Origin: Craspedostauros australis | Taxonomy: Eukaryota; Bacillariophyta; Bacillariophyceae; Mastogloiales; Achnanthaceae | DNA length: 64,000 nt | Direction: 5' to 3' | NCBI GenBank assembly: GCA_026770025.1 | Contig: JAMXDE010000062.1 | Coordinates: 186,001-250,000 of the forward strand | Part shown: one piece after another, positions 52,751-62,902 of the stretch | Layout of the letters: every line of letters starts with the position of its first letter | Numbering within the stretch: position 1 is the first letter of the stretch | Notes under the pieces: model-generated | Database searches by the model: none | Told to the model about the DNA's origin: nothing | The model's input: the letters and a program-made list of their open reading frames with translations, nothing else | Translations under genes and position numbers: made by a program

Positions 52751-55700
52751 TGAGTACACAAATACATACACCTTACATATTACCGGAGAGCCACGAAGAG
52801 TGGAGAGCAGGATAGGTGGAGGCCGTCGTGATCCCCTGAGCGTGCATACATATTGACTTGATAGCCGTTCTGCCTCGTGCCCTACACGAGATAAAAGCGG
52901 GTGGCGTAAAAAAGTCTACGGCGCAGGCTGGGCACACACTAATAAGCTTAATCCATGGGTTATATATATAGTGCAATGAAGCACAGTGACTTATCCTTTG
53001 GTATGTAAAATATATGTTATTGAACACTTAGGTTTGTTTGTAAATACAAAGTCCTGCTGAACCTGCTTTGCTCTCATGGACATGGGACGCCATGGCCATC
53101 TACTGAGCCGTTGGCATGGTGTGGAAAGAGACTGGTGGCGGCAGTGGTTTTACTTGTTGTTTCTGGTGTTGTGATGTGAGTGCTTTCAGGTTCACTGACA
53201 CTGAAACAAGAAGTTGAGAGGAGAGCAGATGAACAACAGCCAGAAGCCAACAATGACTGTTCGCGATGACCAGCAGAGAGGAGGTCCAAGCACACAGGCA
53301 GGGAATAGACCTGAAGCAAGGAAGAGGCTGTACAATTGAGTGGGTACATGGAGAGAAGGCAATGTGTGCTGAATGGGACGTGGACGAAGCTCAACCTGTT
53401 GGGCCATGAACGGTGGCAGAACCGAGAACAAGGCAGTGTGACAGTCTTGGTGGGGGTCAGGCTTTGGATTACACACCAACCCACAACTCTGGATCTCGAC
53501 AACTGATCCACAGCCCAGATAAAGCAGCAACTTCAGCATGCCTACTGCCACTGCCCAATCCTCGACATTGTTTCGCAACAACCCGCCTCACCCACGCGAA
53601 ATGTGAGTGTGTCGATGAAGGACACGACTGGACATTGGTCGAAGCACGACTGAGAATTTCGAATCCAAGTTGCCCGTCTACGTTCGCATGCGCAACGTTT
53701 TTAGTTGTAGATTAGTGCGAAAAATATAAACTTTTTAACTATAAGGTCCAGGAGCTTGTAACTTCGCTCATATAATCTCTATAATATAATAGGATGATAT
53801 AGGTAATAAAATAAAAAATCCGCATTTGTATACTATCGTATCCTGAATGGGGTCGTACAGAGCAGTACAATACAGTACGGTGCGGTACGGTACGGTACGA
53901 TACAGCGCAACGCGATGCTCTCCGATTTCGCGCATGCGCTTTATTGTGCCCACGTGGGTTCTGCACTTGTCTCTGTTGTTAAAGGACGTGTCAAGAATTC
54001 TATTGGCTGGTTCGGAGATTGATGGAGTATGTCATTATTTCCATTCCTCACATCCCTCTCTCGGGGTGTCCAAAACCGCGTTCTCCATCCTCACCACAGC
54101 CTCTTTGTGATTAGGCAAACCGCAATGACGTACTTTTTCTTCGCCCATTTACGTTCCAGGCGTCCTGCTGACGTCGCTTGAAGCCACAGGCGCAGTCACA
54201 TCATCTTTCATTATGTACACCCAAATAAAATGGGTACTAACAAATGTGGACACAGTTGAGTTTTGCAATGGAGGGGTTGTGCAGGTGCCACGTGGATGAG
54301 TATCGAAGAGCGCGAACTTCGCGTGCATGAGCCAGTGTTGACGCAACGGCGTGGCTCGTCTCATGATCTTCAACATGGCCACCTCAGCAGGAGCGCAGAC
54401 GCGACGTAACTTCAACTTGTAGCGTACAATTTCATTCTTTTAACGCTATTTGTTGATCAACAGTAACGTCCACAGGTACCCAACAACGAAGGCAATACTG
54501 TTGGGAAGCGCTTCTTATTGTTGGACTATGTCATTACCACCCCTGTTCAACCGCATTGTGAGTCGACGAGCATTGGTCACACAAGCGCAGTTCAGAATCG
54601 TCGTCATCGAAACCGGTGAAATGGCATCTTGGGTAGAAGGGTAGCGCGGAGCAGCTGGAACACAGAACCAGCAAAGTCCTCCAGAGCACGGTGCGGTACG
54701 ATAGAAAGTATCAGTATTTGTGCGTTCAAAATCGTTGATGCAAAGAGAGGCTGTTTGTGTGCGCGCCGCCCACGATGGTCTTGCACAAGAGGAGTCCTTC
54801 TCTCGGGCAACCGGATCCATCCGAGACCATGATGACAAATCAACGGCCCGCAAAACACCGAATGACACGAATAGTACCTGCAAGTAGAAGCAGGCTCGGA
54901 GTATCGTGCGCAGGTACAAAATGCAACGTCAGATTGCCAACGTGTTGTGTTTTGTTTCAAATTCCAAGATGAGAGTCAGAACTGCGTGTGGCCAGACATC
55001 TGTCGTGCTTGTTTGTCATGTCAAGCACATGGACCCGAATGACGTCGTGAGAAGTGATTCATTCCCCAAGGGGGATGCATCAACGGATGCAGATGTTGTT
55101 GGACAGAGACGGATGGAAACGGAGCGAGATCGGTGGATGCAACCACACGCAGATGAGCACGACGAGAAAGAAAGAAGTCGATGGAGAAACCTCCATCGAG
55201 AAATGTCATCTGTTGGTAGAAGACTGAACAGTTTTCTCGTAAGTGGCACTGCGGATGCTCTGGCAGCTGTCGTCGACGTTTCTGGCGTCACTGGTGGTGC
55301 ATGACGCGGCAAGTGGACGTGGCTACATCGTCGACGTGGGTCTTTGGATCCTGTTCGTCACCGACCAATGCCTCCCTTCGGTGAAACCGTGTACAAACAC
55401 TCGGGGAGGAGTTGGCACCCGCGAAACAACAGATTGCGAGTGCGGTACTCGCAGGCAATCTATGCACATAGACTGCCGTTGCCCCAGAGACAGAGAGAGA
55501 GAGAGAGAGGAGCGCCATGAGCTACTCGATTCTGTTTGGCGAGGTGGCATGGCTGTCTGAACCGTATTTGATGGCTCATCCGCACTCCAGAGTCCATTTT
55601 GGAACATACTAGCAATTCCAATCACGCCCAATGCCGCCACACCAGTCCAGTTTTGGGATCACACAAGCCTGCCATAGTCGGATGCTATTGTTGTGTTTGG

Positions 55701-56271
55701 TTCTAATTGTGTTTCGCGTCGCAATCGAGCGAGAGAGATAGTGTGTCGTATGCCACATGTCAGTTTACTTGCATGAGCGTCTGTCTGTCTGCCTTCATGT
55801 ATGTTTGTTCATCGGATTGTCTGTCAATGCCAACATGTATGTTGTGCATCATAGATGCCATGGGCGAGCAAGGTGCTATCCTCACCGACAGCTGGAAAGC
55901 TCGTCTCCGCAAAGAGATCCATGCGTGTCCATGTCGCTGATACAGAGTTGCTTCTGAGGTCGAGAACGCTGGCATGGCCTTGGCGATGTATTGATGGCTG
56001 TTCTTGGTAGAAACAAACAGACGGTTCCACAGACAGAATGACATGAATACAGACAGACAGACTTGGAGCATACCAGAGTGGAGCGTGTACTCGCACAGCA
56101 TGGATGGGCGAGTCAAACCCCAACCTCAGCCTTGAGAATGACGACGGGCTTTCGCAATCCCGAAGAGCACGCAGCGACACGATAACGTTGAATGAATGTT
56201 CTCGTTTCATGACTCGTTGTGCTTTAGTATTTACCATGCACAAGTATCCCCCTTGATGTTCAGCACATGGG
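52751..56271. other. 3.5-kb region without a firm gene
   Basis: AT-rich patch at 53700-53825, then a GTACG-type simple repeat at 53860-53900 (gtacggtgcggtacggtac), and a GA tract at 55492-55509. No convincing gene apart from the weak candidate at 55029-55304. The longer minus-strand frames at 53074-53581 contain no known motif. Confidence 0.5.
55029..55304 (+). CDS. Weak candidate: short hydrophilic protein
   Basis: A 91-residue frame, MDPNDVVRSDSFPKGDASTD, rich in D, E and R, ending FLVSGTADALAAVVDVSGVT. It looks protein-like by composition (charged middle, amphipathic C-terminus) but has no recognised homologue and could be chance or an exon. Upstream frames extend it to 54906. Confidence 0.25.
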   Translation: MDPNDVVRSDSFPKGDASTDADVVGQRRMETERDRWMQPHADEHDEKERSRWRNLHREMSSVGRRLNSFLVSGTADALAAVVDVSGVTGGA

Positions 56272-57633
56272 TCAGCACGCCACGTTGGTGGAAGCGATAG
56301 CCAGCGATTGTTGCTTGGACAGATGCGACAGAATGCCATTGAGCTGCGTTGCGGAATCGAGAAGCTGTTGCAACCGTGCTTGCGCTTCCGGCAGCGTGGT
56401 CGGCATGGTGTTGCGCCCGCCGCTGAGCGGATGAGGACTCATCGTGCCGGAGGAAACGGTACCATCAACGTTGCTGCGAGTGTCTGCCGCGTCGCCATGC
56501 GATGAACAAGACCGGCCGGATGTGACGTCGGATCGTGGCGAGTCGATGTTAGATGGTGGAATCGGCTGCGAGGTTGGCGATGTGGTGCACAGAGTGGTGG
56601 CACAGGGTTGGTCCGCAGCTTCGACGACGTTCGATGTCAGTGGACTTGCTGGCTGCGATGGAAGGTGCTGTGTGTCGTTGACGGATAAAGCAGCAGAAAC
56701 TGGTTCGACGTTCTGGGTCGCAGCTGTCGTGGTTGGGGATGTGGCTTCCTGCTGCTGCTGCTGCTGCATCTGAAGCTTCTGGATGGTCGGCATGATCTCC
56801 AAGTACTTCATGAACAAGGACGCGTTGAGCTGGTTGAGCATTTCAAGGTTGTGCATATTGCTGTTGTGGATGTTGCCTAAGGCATCTGATGACTCTGTCG
56901 ATGCGTTGGACACGGGCGCGGATACCGACGGCGATTTCGATCTGGAGAGGGCAGGTGCGGGACTGGGCAGATATGATGGCATTGGCAAGTTTGGGTTGCT
57001 GGACGGTCGTTGGTTCAACACGACTGGAAATGAGCCTGCTGGTGCCGGTGCGGCCGCGTTTGTTGTGGAAAGTGGATGAGACGCCGATGCTGGGAATCCG
57101 CTGCCATACCGCGTCCCATTGCCATTGCCGCATTCGTCCGTTTCGGAACCGAGCGGGGACACCGTGAATGGTTGGGAGGCGGCGGCATGCACTTGTCGAA
57201 ATGAGGCGACTTGGCCGATGTGCCCATCGCGTGCTTCGTTGTCTGCATTCAGAGCATGATTCATCTTGAGGTACCGTCGCGCATTCTTCTGCTTGACTCG
57301 CACCCGCACCATCTGATCACACAGCTCCTTCTTTCCCTTCAGAAACTTGCCGTGGTAGATGTCGCCCTTGCGAGGTTCCTTGGTGCGCGTGCGGAAACCC
57401 CAGAGATTGAGGTTGCGTTGGAAGGTCTTGTAGCGCAGCGACTTGAAGTACTCGGGCATGAGACGTTGGGCAAAGCGGTCCTTGTCGTGGACATGAAAGC
57501 TGTCTCCGTCCGGTGACCATGAGACGATGTCTGCGAAGCCTTCATCCTCCGCGGCATTCAGCATCTCGTGCAGCTTCCATGGGAACTGCTGGTACTTGCA
57601 TTTCACGGAGACGGCGTTGACGCTGGTCTTCAT
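56272..57633 (-). CDS. Heat-shock-factor-type transcription factor (HSF copy 2)
   Basis: A 453-residue protein, start MKTSVNAVSVKCKYQQFPWK. The DNA-binding domain (about 14-105) differs from copy 1 at only a few residues (MPEYF for MSEYF, GKFLKGKKEL for GNFLRGKKEL, V for I near the start). After it the sequence is Ser/Pro/Ala-rich, with a six-Gln run (LQMQQQQQQEATS, encoded near 56749-56768). A C-terminal helix (LPEAQARLQQLLDSATQLNG) is similar to the tail of copy 1. No HR-A/B coiled coil is obvious. Because the DNA-binding helices match copy 1, both should recognise the same HSE-type sites and may compete; the variable tails would give different activity. The shared 5' leader suggests similar expression. 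Confidence 0.85.
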   Translation of the reverse strand: MKTSVNAVSVKCKYQQFPWKLHEMLNAAEDEGFADIVSWSPDGDSFHVHDKDRFAQRLMPEYFKSLRYKTFQRNLNLWGFRTRTKEPRKGDIYHGKFLKGKKELCDQMVRVRVKQKNARRYLKMNHALNADNEARDGHIGQVASFRQVHAAASQPFTVSPLGSETDECGNGNGTRYGSGFPASASHPLSTTNAAAPAPAGSFPVVLNQRPSSNPNLPMPSYLPSPAPALSRSKSPSVSAPVSNASTESSDALGNIHNSNMHNLEMLNQLNASLFMKYLEIMPTIQKLQMQQQQQQEATSPTTTAATQNVEPVSAALSVNDTQHLPSQPASPLTSNVVEAADQPCATTLCTTSPTSQPIPPSNIDSPRSDVTSGRSCSSHGDAADTRSNVDGTVSSGTMSPHPLSGGRNTMPTTLPEAQARLQQLLDSATQLNGILSHLSKQQSLAIASTNVAC

Positions 57634-57655
57634 GATTGCAGAACAGTGGAGCGTG
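57263..57655. repeat. 393-nt duplicated block (copy in HSF 2)
   Basis: Partner of 46501-46893; see the finding on the HSF pair. Confidence 0.85.
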
Positions 57656-57680
57656 GTCGAGTTCCGAAAACGCTACTTCA

Positions 57681-57692
57681 GTGATCGCTATT
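57681..57692 (-). promoter_or_regulatory. Conserved leader element of HSF copy 2
   Basis: The same 12-mer as at 46931-46942, 48 nt upstream of the copy 2 start codon. A TTGCTG-type microsatellite (57697-57728) follows it. Confidence 0.4.
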
Positions 57693-59216
57693 GATGTTGC
57701 TTTTGCTGTTGCTGTTGCTGTTGCTGTTGATAGTGATGATGATGCTGTGGATGAGGTCGATGTTCCTGATCAATGGCAGCTCCAAATGCAAGTTCTGTTC
57801 GAGCCTGACTTCTTTGTGAGGTTGGTGGATGTCCGTTCTGTGGGTGTTGGTGCTTTGCCACGATTCATCAATGCTCCTCCCGAATCAAGAGGAGAGTAAT
57901 TGGGGAATGCACTTGATTGCTAACCTGTTGAGTGGTTGGTTGTGTCTGCCAGTGGCCGAGGGATTGTGGAGTCGAAGGCGATGGCGTCTCGATGGTACTC
58001 GTATTACACGAGGTATGGAATGGACGGTGACGATGATAATGATCTAATAATCCAGACGGCACCTGTCAACCTTGTTTTCTGCATGTGTGTTTGTGTGATT
58101 GTGTGTGTGAGCGCCATCGACAGACAATGCTGCGCACATCTTCATGCTTTTTGGATGGCCACAAACGCGCTTCGTGCTTTCTACTGGATGTGTGTTTGGT
58201 CTCGCGCATTGCCTCGCGTCTCGCGTGCAAACCGTCATGGTTCTGCATTCGTCCGCCAAGCAGTTTGTCATACACATGACGTATGGTTCTTCTGGACGGC
58301 CTTCTGCTCTGTGTAGCAGTCAGCAGCACAATCACCCCGCATACGCATATTTTGGCTCACAGTCTGTATTTCATCGTTGTCATCTTCGGGAGGTTGGAGC
58401 GTTTGTTTAATGATTGATCTTGAACAGAGACGTCGCAACGACTCTTTCCTCCATAAATGGAAAACTGTCGAACGAACGCTGTTTGTCAACGTCAAGGAGC
58501 ATTGTTACCTCGATTATTATATCAACTCGCGACTCAAGCTCGAAGGTTCGTGTTTGTACCATGCTTCAATACCACTCCGCCGTGCCAACAGCCCCCAAAC
58601 TGTACCAAAAACGTACTCCTTGCGAGTTCTTCAATGCGTCGACAACGACCCGAATTGGATCATCTCCTTAAGTAAGCACCGATAAAACGAAAACAACTGC
58701 AGTGAGCTGGCAGACGACATTGTGGCCACCTCAGCATCCAACTTCAAGTTGAGGACGCAGCACGCGAGACCATGATCACGCAGGACGTAGGAGAAGTGGC
58801 TGAGTCAGAGTCACAGCTGTGCGTGATGGTTCTCATTCACTAATATGGCGTCAAGCAGGACTCATCTTAGGACACATCAGCAATCCCCAACTTGAGGTTT
58901 CGATCGAAACGTGACGTAGTAATGACGCAATGGAGAACAGCTGATTTGTCGTCGTGGCAGAATCATTGGGGTTGCGGTAAAATTAAGAAAAATAATATAA
59001 TGAATTGTATTGCTGCGCAACAAGAAGAGAACCAACCGCAAGGGATTAGTCTCTCCGGAAACAAAACTAGAGAAAATAGAGGAGACAGACACAAAGCAAT
59101 TCACGACGATACCGACTCCGCAATACTTCAGAGTATGGTACACCATACGCACCACAACACAACCAAAATGGAGAATGTGTAATAAGTCGCATTGTAAATT
59201 ATGGTATGACCGTTCT
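57693..59216. other. 1.5-kb spacer between HSF 2 and member E
   Basis: 5' flank of HSF copy 2 and 3' flank of member E. TACTCGTA occurs at 57996-58003. Frames at 58085-58685 are open but lack recognisable motifs. No gene called. Confidence 0.5.
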
Positions 59217-62200
59217 TTAAGCATCGACGCTGCGATCGAGCTCATCGTCGGAGGCATCCTCGAAGACGGCGAAGGTATCCTGCGATTGCTGCCGCTTCAG
59301 CATCTGCCACGGATGGATGTCATGTCCCGTCGATTGCAGCTCTGCGCGCACGCGCTGTTCCAAAATCTTGTGGTTGAGATGTTCGATGTACTTGGTGCCG
59401 TCGTGGGACATTTCGTCTTCGTCGATGGCGCTGCTGGCATCGGATTGCGTGCCCGTCGATTGCTTGCTCAATTTGCGCTGCAGTATGAATTGGCGCAGCT
59501 GCATGTTCTGCATGCGGTTCATCTCCTGTTCGGCCTTGTGCAACGGCGAGCGGTCGTTCAATCCCGTGCGATGTTCGGCGCCGATCTCTTCTTCGGTCTC
59601 ACTCTCGCTGTCGCTGATGCTCTGACTTTCGCTCTGACTTTCGCTGACACTGTCGCTGACACTGACACTCTCGCTATCTTCATCATGACTGGCTTGCCGA
59701 TCCGGTCTGCGCGGCGGCTGTCCCGTGATCTCATCGATGGACGGTGGCAAATCCATCTGCATATTGCGATGCGTCTGTGGGAATTGGATCCGAATTTGCT
59801 GCTGTTGTTGCTGCTGTTCATCATCATCATCATCGCTGAATGTATCGTACGTCGCGTCATCATCGTCGTCGGATTCTAGAAAAGATGGATGCTGCGCCGG
59901 CAACGTGGTCATGGCCTGACACTGCATATCCTCTAGATGATCCAACAACCGCGTCTCCAACCGCTGCTGATGAAAGAGCTGTGCCGTCTGCGCGGCCTTG
60001 AGGATCTCGTCGATGGAGAAGCCGCAGACATGATGCAGGAGATTGGCGCGTTCGTTGGCATCGAGCGGTCGCGGATACGTGCGGTAGAGCGGCGCATCGA
60101 CGACGTTGTGGATGGACGTGCCGACGACATGCCAGTCCATGGTGAGGGGCGGTCCGCCCAACGTGACGGGTGCGTAACCGATGATGGTGGGTATCTCGCG
60201 GATCTCCATGTGGGAGAACCTGACACGTCGCTTGCGCGATCTGGATCTTGTGTGGTGGCTGCTGTCGAGGTCGGATGCGCGTCTGTGGGCCGATCTGGAT
60301 TGCATCTGGCGCATCTGCAGCATGTCATCCTCGTCGCCGCTGTCGACGGTGTGATGGGACCGCCTGCTGTGGCTGGAGGAATGTTCGAATCCGACGACGC
60401 TGCGCCGGCGTTGTGACGGCGAGTTGGTGTTGGTTGACACAGGCGGCAGGTTTAGGGAGATGCGGCGACGCTGCATATCGAGCTGCCGCTGTTCATGAGA
60501 CTCGGTGGCCCTGTCGGATGCGACGGAGGATGAATCTGAGCTGTCGGAGGTGGTGGAAGTGGAATGCGCTGAGGCGCTGAGCGGCGGTCTCTTGTTCTCC
60601 GGCTTCCACGTCGCAAAGTCATCTTCCACCATGCTCCTTCTGGACAGCAGATTGCGACTTGCCCTTTGCCGACCCAGATGCGACTCCGCCATTGGATCTT
60701 CCTCGTCATCATCATCATCGTCATCTTCCTCGTCATCATGATTGTCATTGTGATCGTCCTCACTGTCTTCCTCACTGTCATCATCATCATCTTCATGATC
60801 ATCATGCTGCGGTGACACCGGACTAGGTTGGGGTGGAATGTTGTAACTGCGCTTGGACGTGTTGGGACTTTGAAAGATGTTGCGCCTGGAGATGCTGCCA
60901 TGCGAGATGGCCCCCGTGCTGTCGATGGTGCGGAAGCTGATGGAGTTCTGCATCGACTCGTCGTCATCATCATCGCTGTCACTGGTGTATATCTGGAGCT
61001 GCTTGGTACTGGAAATATCCCCAAGCGAATGTCTGGATCGATTGACTTCCATGAAGAGGGAGCCCTTGCCCTTGAATAGATTGAGATCGCCCGTCTGACG
61101 TTGCAATCTGGGCGCCGACATGAGCGATAGCTTGCGTCTCAATCCCATGACGATGGGTGGTTTGCCGTCATCATCGCTGTCACTATTGTTGTCGTTGTCG
61201 CTATCACTGTCGCTATTGTTGTCGCTATCACTGTTGGTGTTGTTGCTGTCGCTGTTGTCGCTGTTGTCGTTACCATCATTCTCCTCGACAACAATGGAAG
61301 TGGAGCGCATGACATCGGGACGCATCTGATTCAATCGCTTGAATAGCGTGCGCTCGCTCTCCTTCATGAGCAGCGCATGTATGATCTCCTCACCATTCTT
61401 GGCCGCATCCGTGAAGAGAAGGGACTCATCGATGGTGGCGGGACGGCTGGAGGGAACGAAGGAGGGCGAGGAGGATGACTTTGGCTTCTTGGACTTGCGC
61501 AGTCTGGTGCGCTGGCCGCTGTTGGTGCTGTTGTTGGAGCGGTTGCTGATGTTGTTGTTGGTTGGAGCGGCCAGGCTCTGGTGGCGACGCAGCATGGCGA
61601 GGTTGATGCTGGCGCCGTGTGATGGCAGTTCTTCGGATCGCGTGGAGGAGGCGTTGCTTGTGGTGCTGTGTTGGCTGTTGCCATTCATGCTGCCATTCAT
61701 GCTGCCATTCATGCTGCCGCTCTTGGCTGGACTGGCAGGTGGCTGTGATGGTTGCTGTTGGAATGGTGGTGGTGGCAGCTGTATCTGTGTCTTGGACAGA
61801 GCCTTCGACTGCCTACCAACACTGACACTCGGACTAACACTCATACTCGGACTGACACTCACACTCGGACTCATGCGATTGTTCTCGACATCCTGCTTCG
61901 CGGACGACGGCCGCGTGATGCTGCTGCGCTTGAGGATGCGATTGAAGCTGTCCTTGACCTTGCTGTTGCGTCTGTACAGAGCCGAGGGCGTCGCCGTGTT
62001 GTTGCCATCATCCTGATACCGCAGCGACGTCGATCGCCGGCTGGGCGTCAGCGGTCGGTAGGTGGGTCTGGCTTGCGGCGCCGACGTGGGCACCGTCATG
62101 GACATGGAGCGTGACGGCATGGGAGACGCGGGCGGCGAGGCGGCGGCGATGGCGGCCACGGATAAGCCCAGCGCCGTGTTGGCTCGTATGGTTGCGCTGG

Positions 62201-62537
62201 CTCTGCTGCTGGTGCTGTGGTTGCTGTTGTTGTTCATGGTATGGCTGTGCATGGTATGGCTGTTGCTGTGGATGGTGGACTTGGAGGGAACCGTGCGTCT
62301 GCCTCTGCTGGGTCTCGTGAAGACCGGCATGACAGGTGTGGGCGACAGCATCGCAGAAGACGACGACATGGCCGCAGTGGACGAGGAAGACGACGAAGAC
62401 CCGAAGTCTCTCTGCTGCAGCTCCTGCGATTGCTGCTGCTGCGCTTCCAACTGTTGCTGCTGCTGCTCCTTCCTCTTCTCCTTCTGCTTGCGATCCCTGC
62501 TGCGGCCAACGCCCAAGATGGACTTTGTGAACTTCAT
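59217..62537 (-). CDS. Orphan-family protein, long form (member E)
   Basis: A 1106-residue protein of unknown function. Start taken at the ATG at 62537 (MKFTKSILGVGRSRDRKQKE); the frame extends upstream only from a GTG. The N-terminus is basic and Gln-rich, followed by a Ser/Thr/Asn-rich stretch with MNGSMNGSMNG and SVSPSVSVSPS repeats (near 61690 and 61830). Two acidic regions are almost only D, E, N and S (near 61180-61280 and 60700-60800). Block I lies at about 769-799 (VRFSHMEIREIPTIIG, then LGGPPLTMDW) and block II at about 827-868 (LDANERANLLHHVCG ... QQRLETRLLDHLED). Block I here is closest to the consensus I recall for diatom proteins. The C-terminus is acidic and Met/Gln-rich with a KQSTGTQ-type tail. 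Function unknown; a nuclear role is possible but unproven. Confidence 0.8.
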   Translation of the reverse strand: MKFTKSILGVGRSRDRKQKEKRKEQQQQQLEAQQQQSQELQQRDFGSSSSSSSTAAMSSSSAMLSPTPVMPVFTRPSRGRRTVPSKSTIHSNSHTMHSHTMNNNSNHSTSSRASATIRANTALGLSVAAIAAASPPASPMPSRSMSMTVPTSAPQARPTYRPLTPSRRSTSLRYQDDGNNTATPSALYRRNSKVKDSFNRILKRSSITRPSSAKQDVENNRMSPSVSVSPSMSVSPSVSVGRQSKALSKTQIQLPPPPFQQQPSQPPASPAKSGSMNGSMNGSMNGNSQHSTTSNASSTRSEELPSHGASINLAMLRRHQSLAAPTNNNISNRSNNSTNSGQRTRLRKSKKPKSSSSPSFVPSSRPATIDESLLFTDAAKNGEEIIHALLMKESERTLFKRLNQMRPDVMRSTSIVVEENDGNDNSDNSDSNNTNSDSDNNSDSDSDNDNNSDSDDDGKPPIVMGLRRKLSLMSAPRLQRQTGDLNLFKGKGSLFMEVNRSRHSLGDISSTKQLQIYTSDSDDDDDESMQNSISFRTIDSTGAISHGSISRRNIFQSPNTSKRSYNIPPQPSPVSPQHDDHEDDDDDSEEDSEDDHNDNHDDEEDDDDDDDEEDPMAESHLGRQRASRNLLSRRSMVEDDFATWKPENKRPPLSASAHSTSTTSDSSDSSSVASDRATESHEQRQLDMQRRRISLNLPPVSTNTNSPSQRRRSVVGFEHSSSHSRRSHHTVDSGDEDDMLQMRQMQSRSAHRRASDLDSSHHTRSRSRKRRVRFSHMEIREIPTIIGYAPVTLGGPPLTMDWHVVGTSIHNVVDAPLYRTYPRPLDANERANLLHHVCGFSIDEILKAAQTAQLFHQQRLETRLLDHLEDMQCQAMTTLPAQHPSFLESDDDDDATYDTFSDDDDDEQQQQQQQIRIQFPQTHRNMQMDLPPSIDEITGQPPRRPDRQASHDEDSESVSVSDSVSESQSESQSISDSESETEEEIGAEHRTGLNDRSPLHKAEQEMNRMQNMQLRQFILQRKLSKQSTGTQSDASSAIDEDEMSHDGTKYIEHLNHKILEQRVRAELQSTGHDIHPWQMLKRQQSQDTFAVFEDASDDELDRSVDA

Positions 62538-62792
62538 CTTGTCAGCAATGCAATAGCGCAGTACACAGACGCAATGGATGAAGGCAATGAAGACAATGCG
62601 CCTGTCTCCCACCACCTCTCCAAAGGAATAGTGGTTGATCAGTCAGCAGCTGAATAGAGCACTCGGATCGGTGGATGCTGTGATGAAGAAGGACGCTGGC
62701 TTCGCGCTTTCTTCGCGCTCTGCTGTTGATGTTGTTGTTGCTGTTATCGTCTTTGCCGATGGTGTTGTCCTTGCGTGCATGCGCCAGCCAAG

Positions 62793-62807
62793 CTCTCTCT
62801 CTCTCTC
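62793..62807. repeat. (CT)n tract upstream of member E
   Basis: One of two CT tracts (the other at 62881-62902) 260-365 nt upstream of the member E start (GA on the coding strand). Confidence 0.85.
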
Positions 62808-62880
62808 CCTTTCTTTCTATACCTCCGAAGATGATGCCGAACTAAGCTGCTCTGCTCTACGATTACGACTAAAGCGCTGC

Positions 62881-62902
62881 TCTCGCTCTCTCTCTCTCTC
62901 TG
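62881..62902. repeat. Second (CT)n tract upstream of member E
   Basis: About nine CT units. Together with the tract at 62793-62807 it frames a pyrimidine-rich segment; the function is unknown. Confidence 0.85.
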
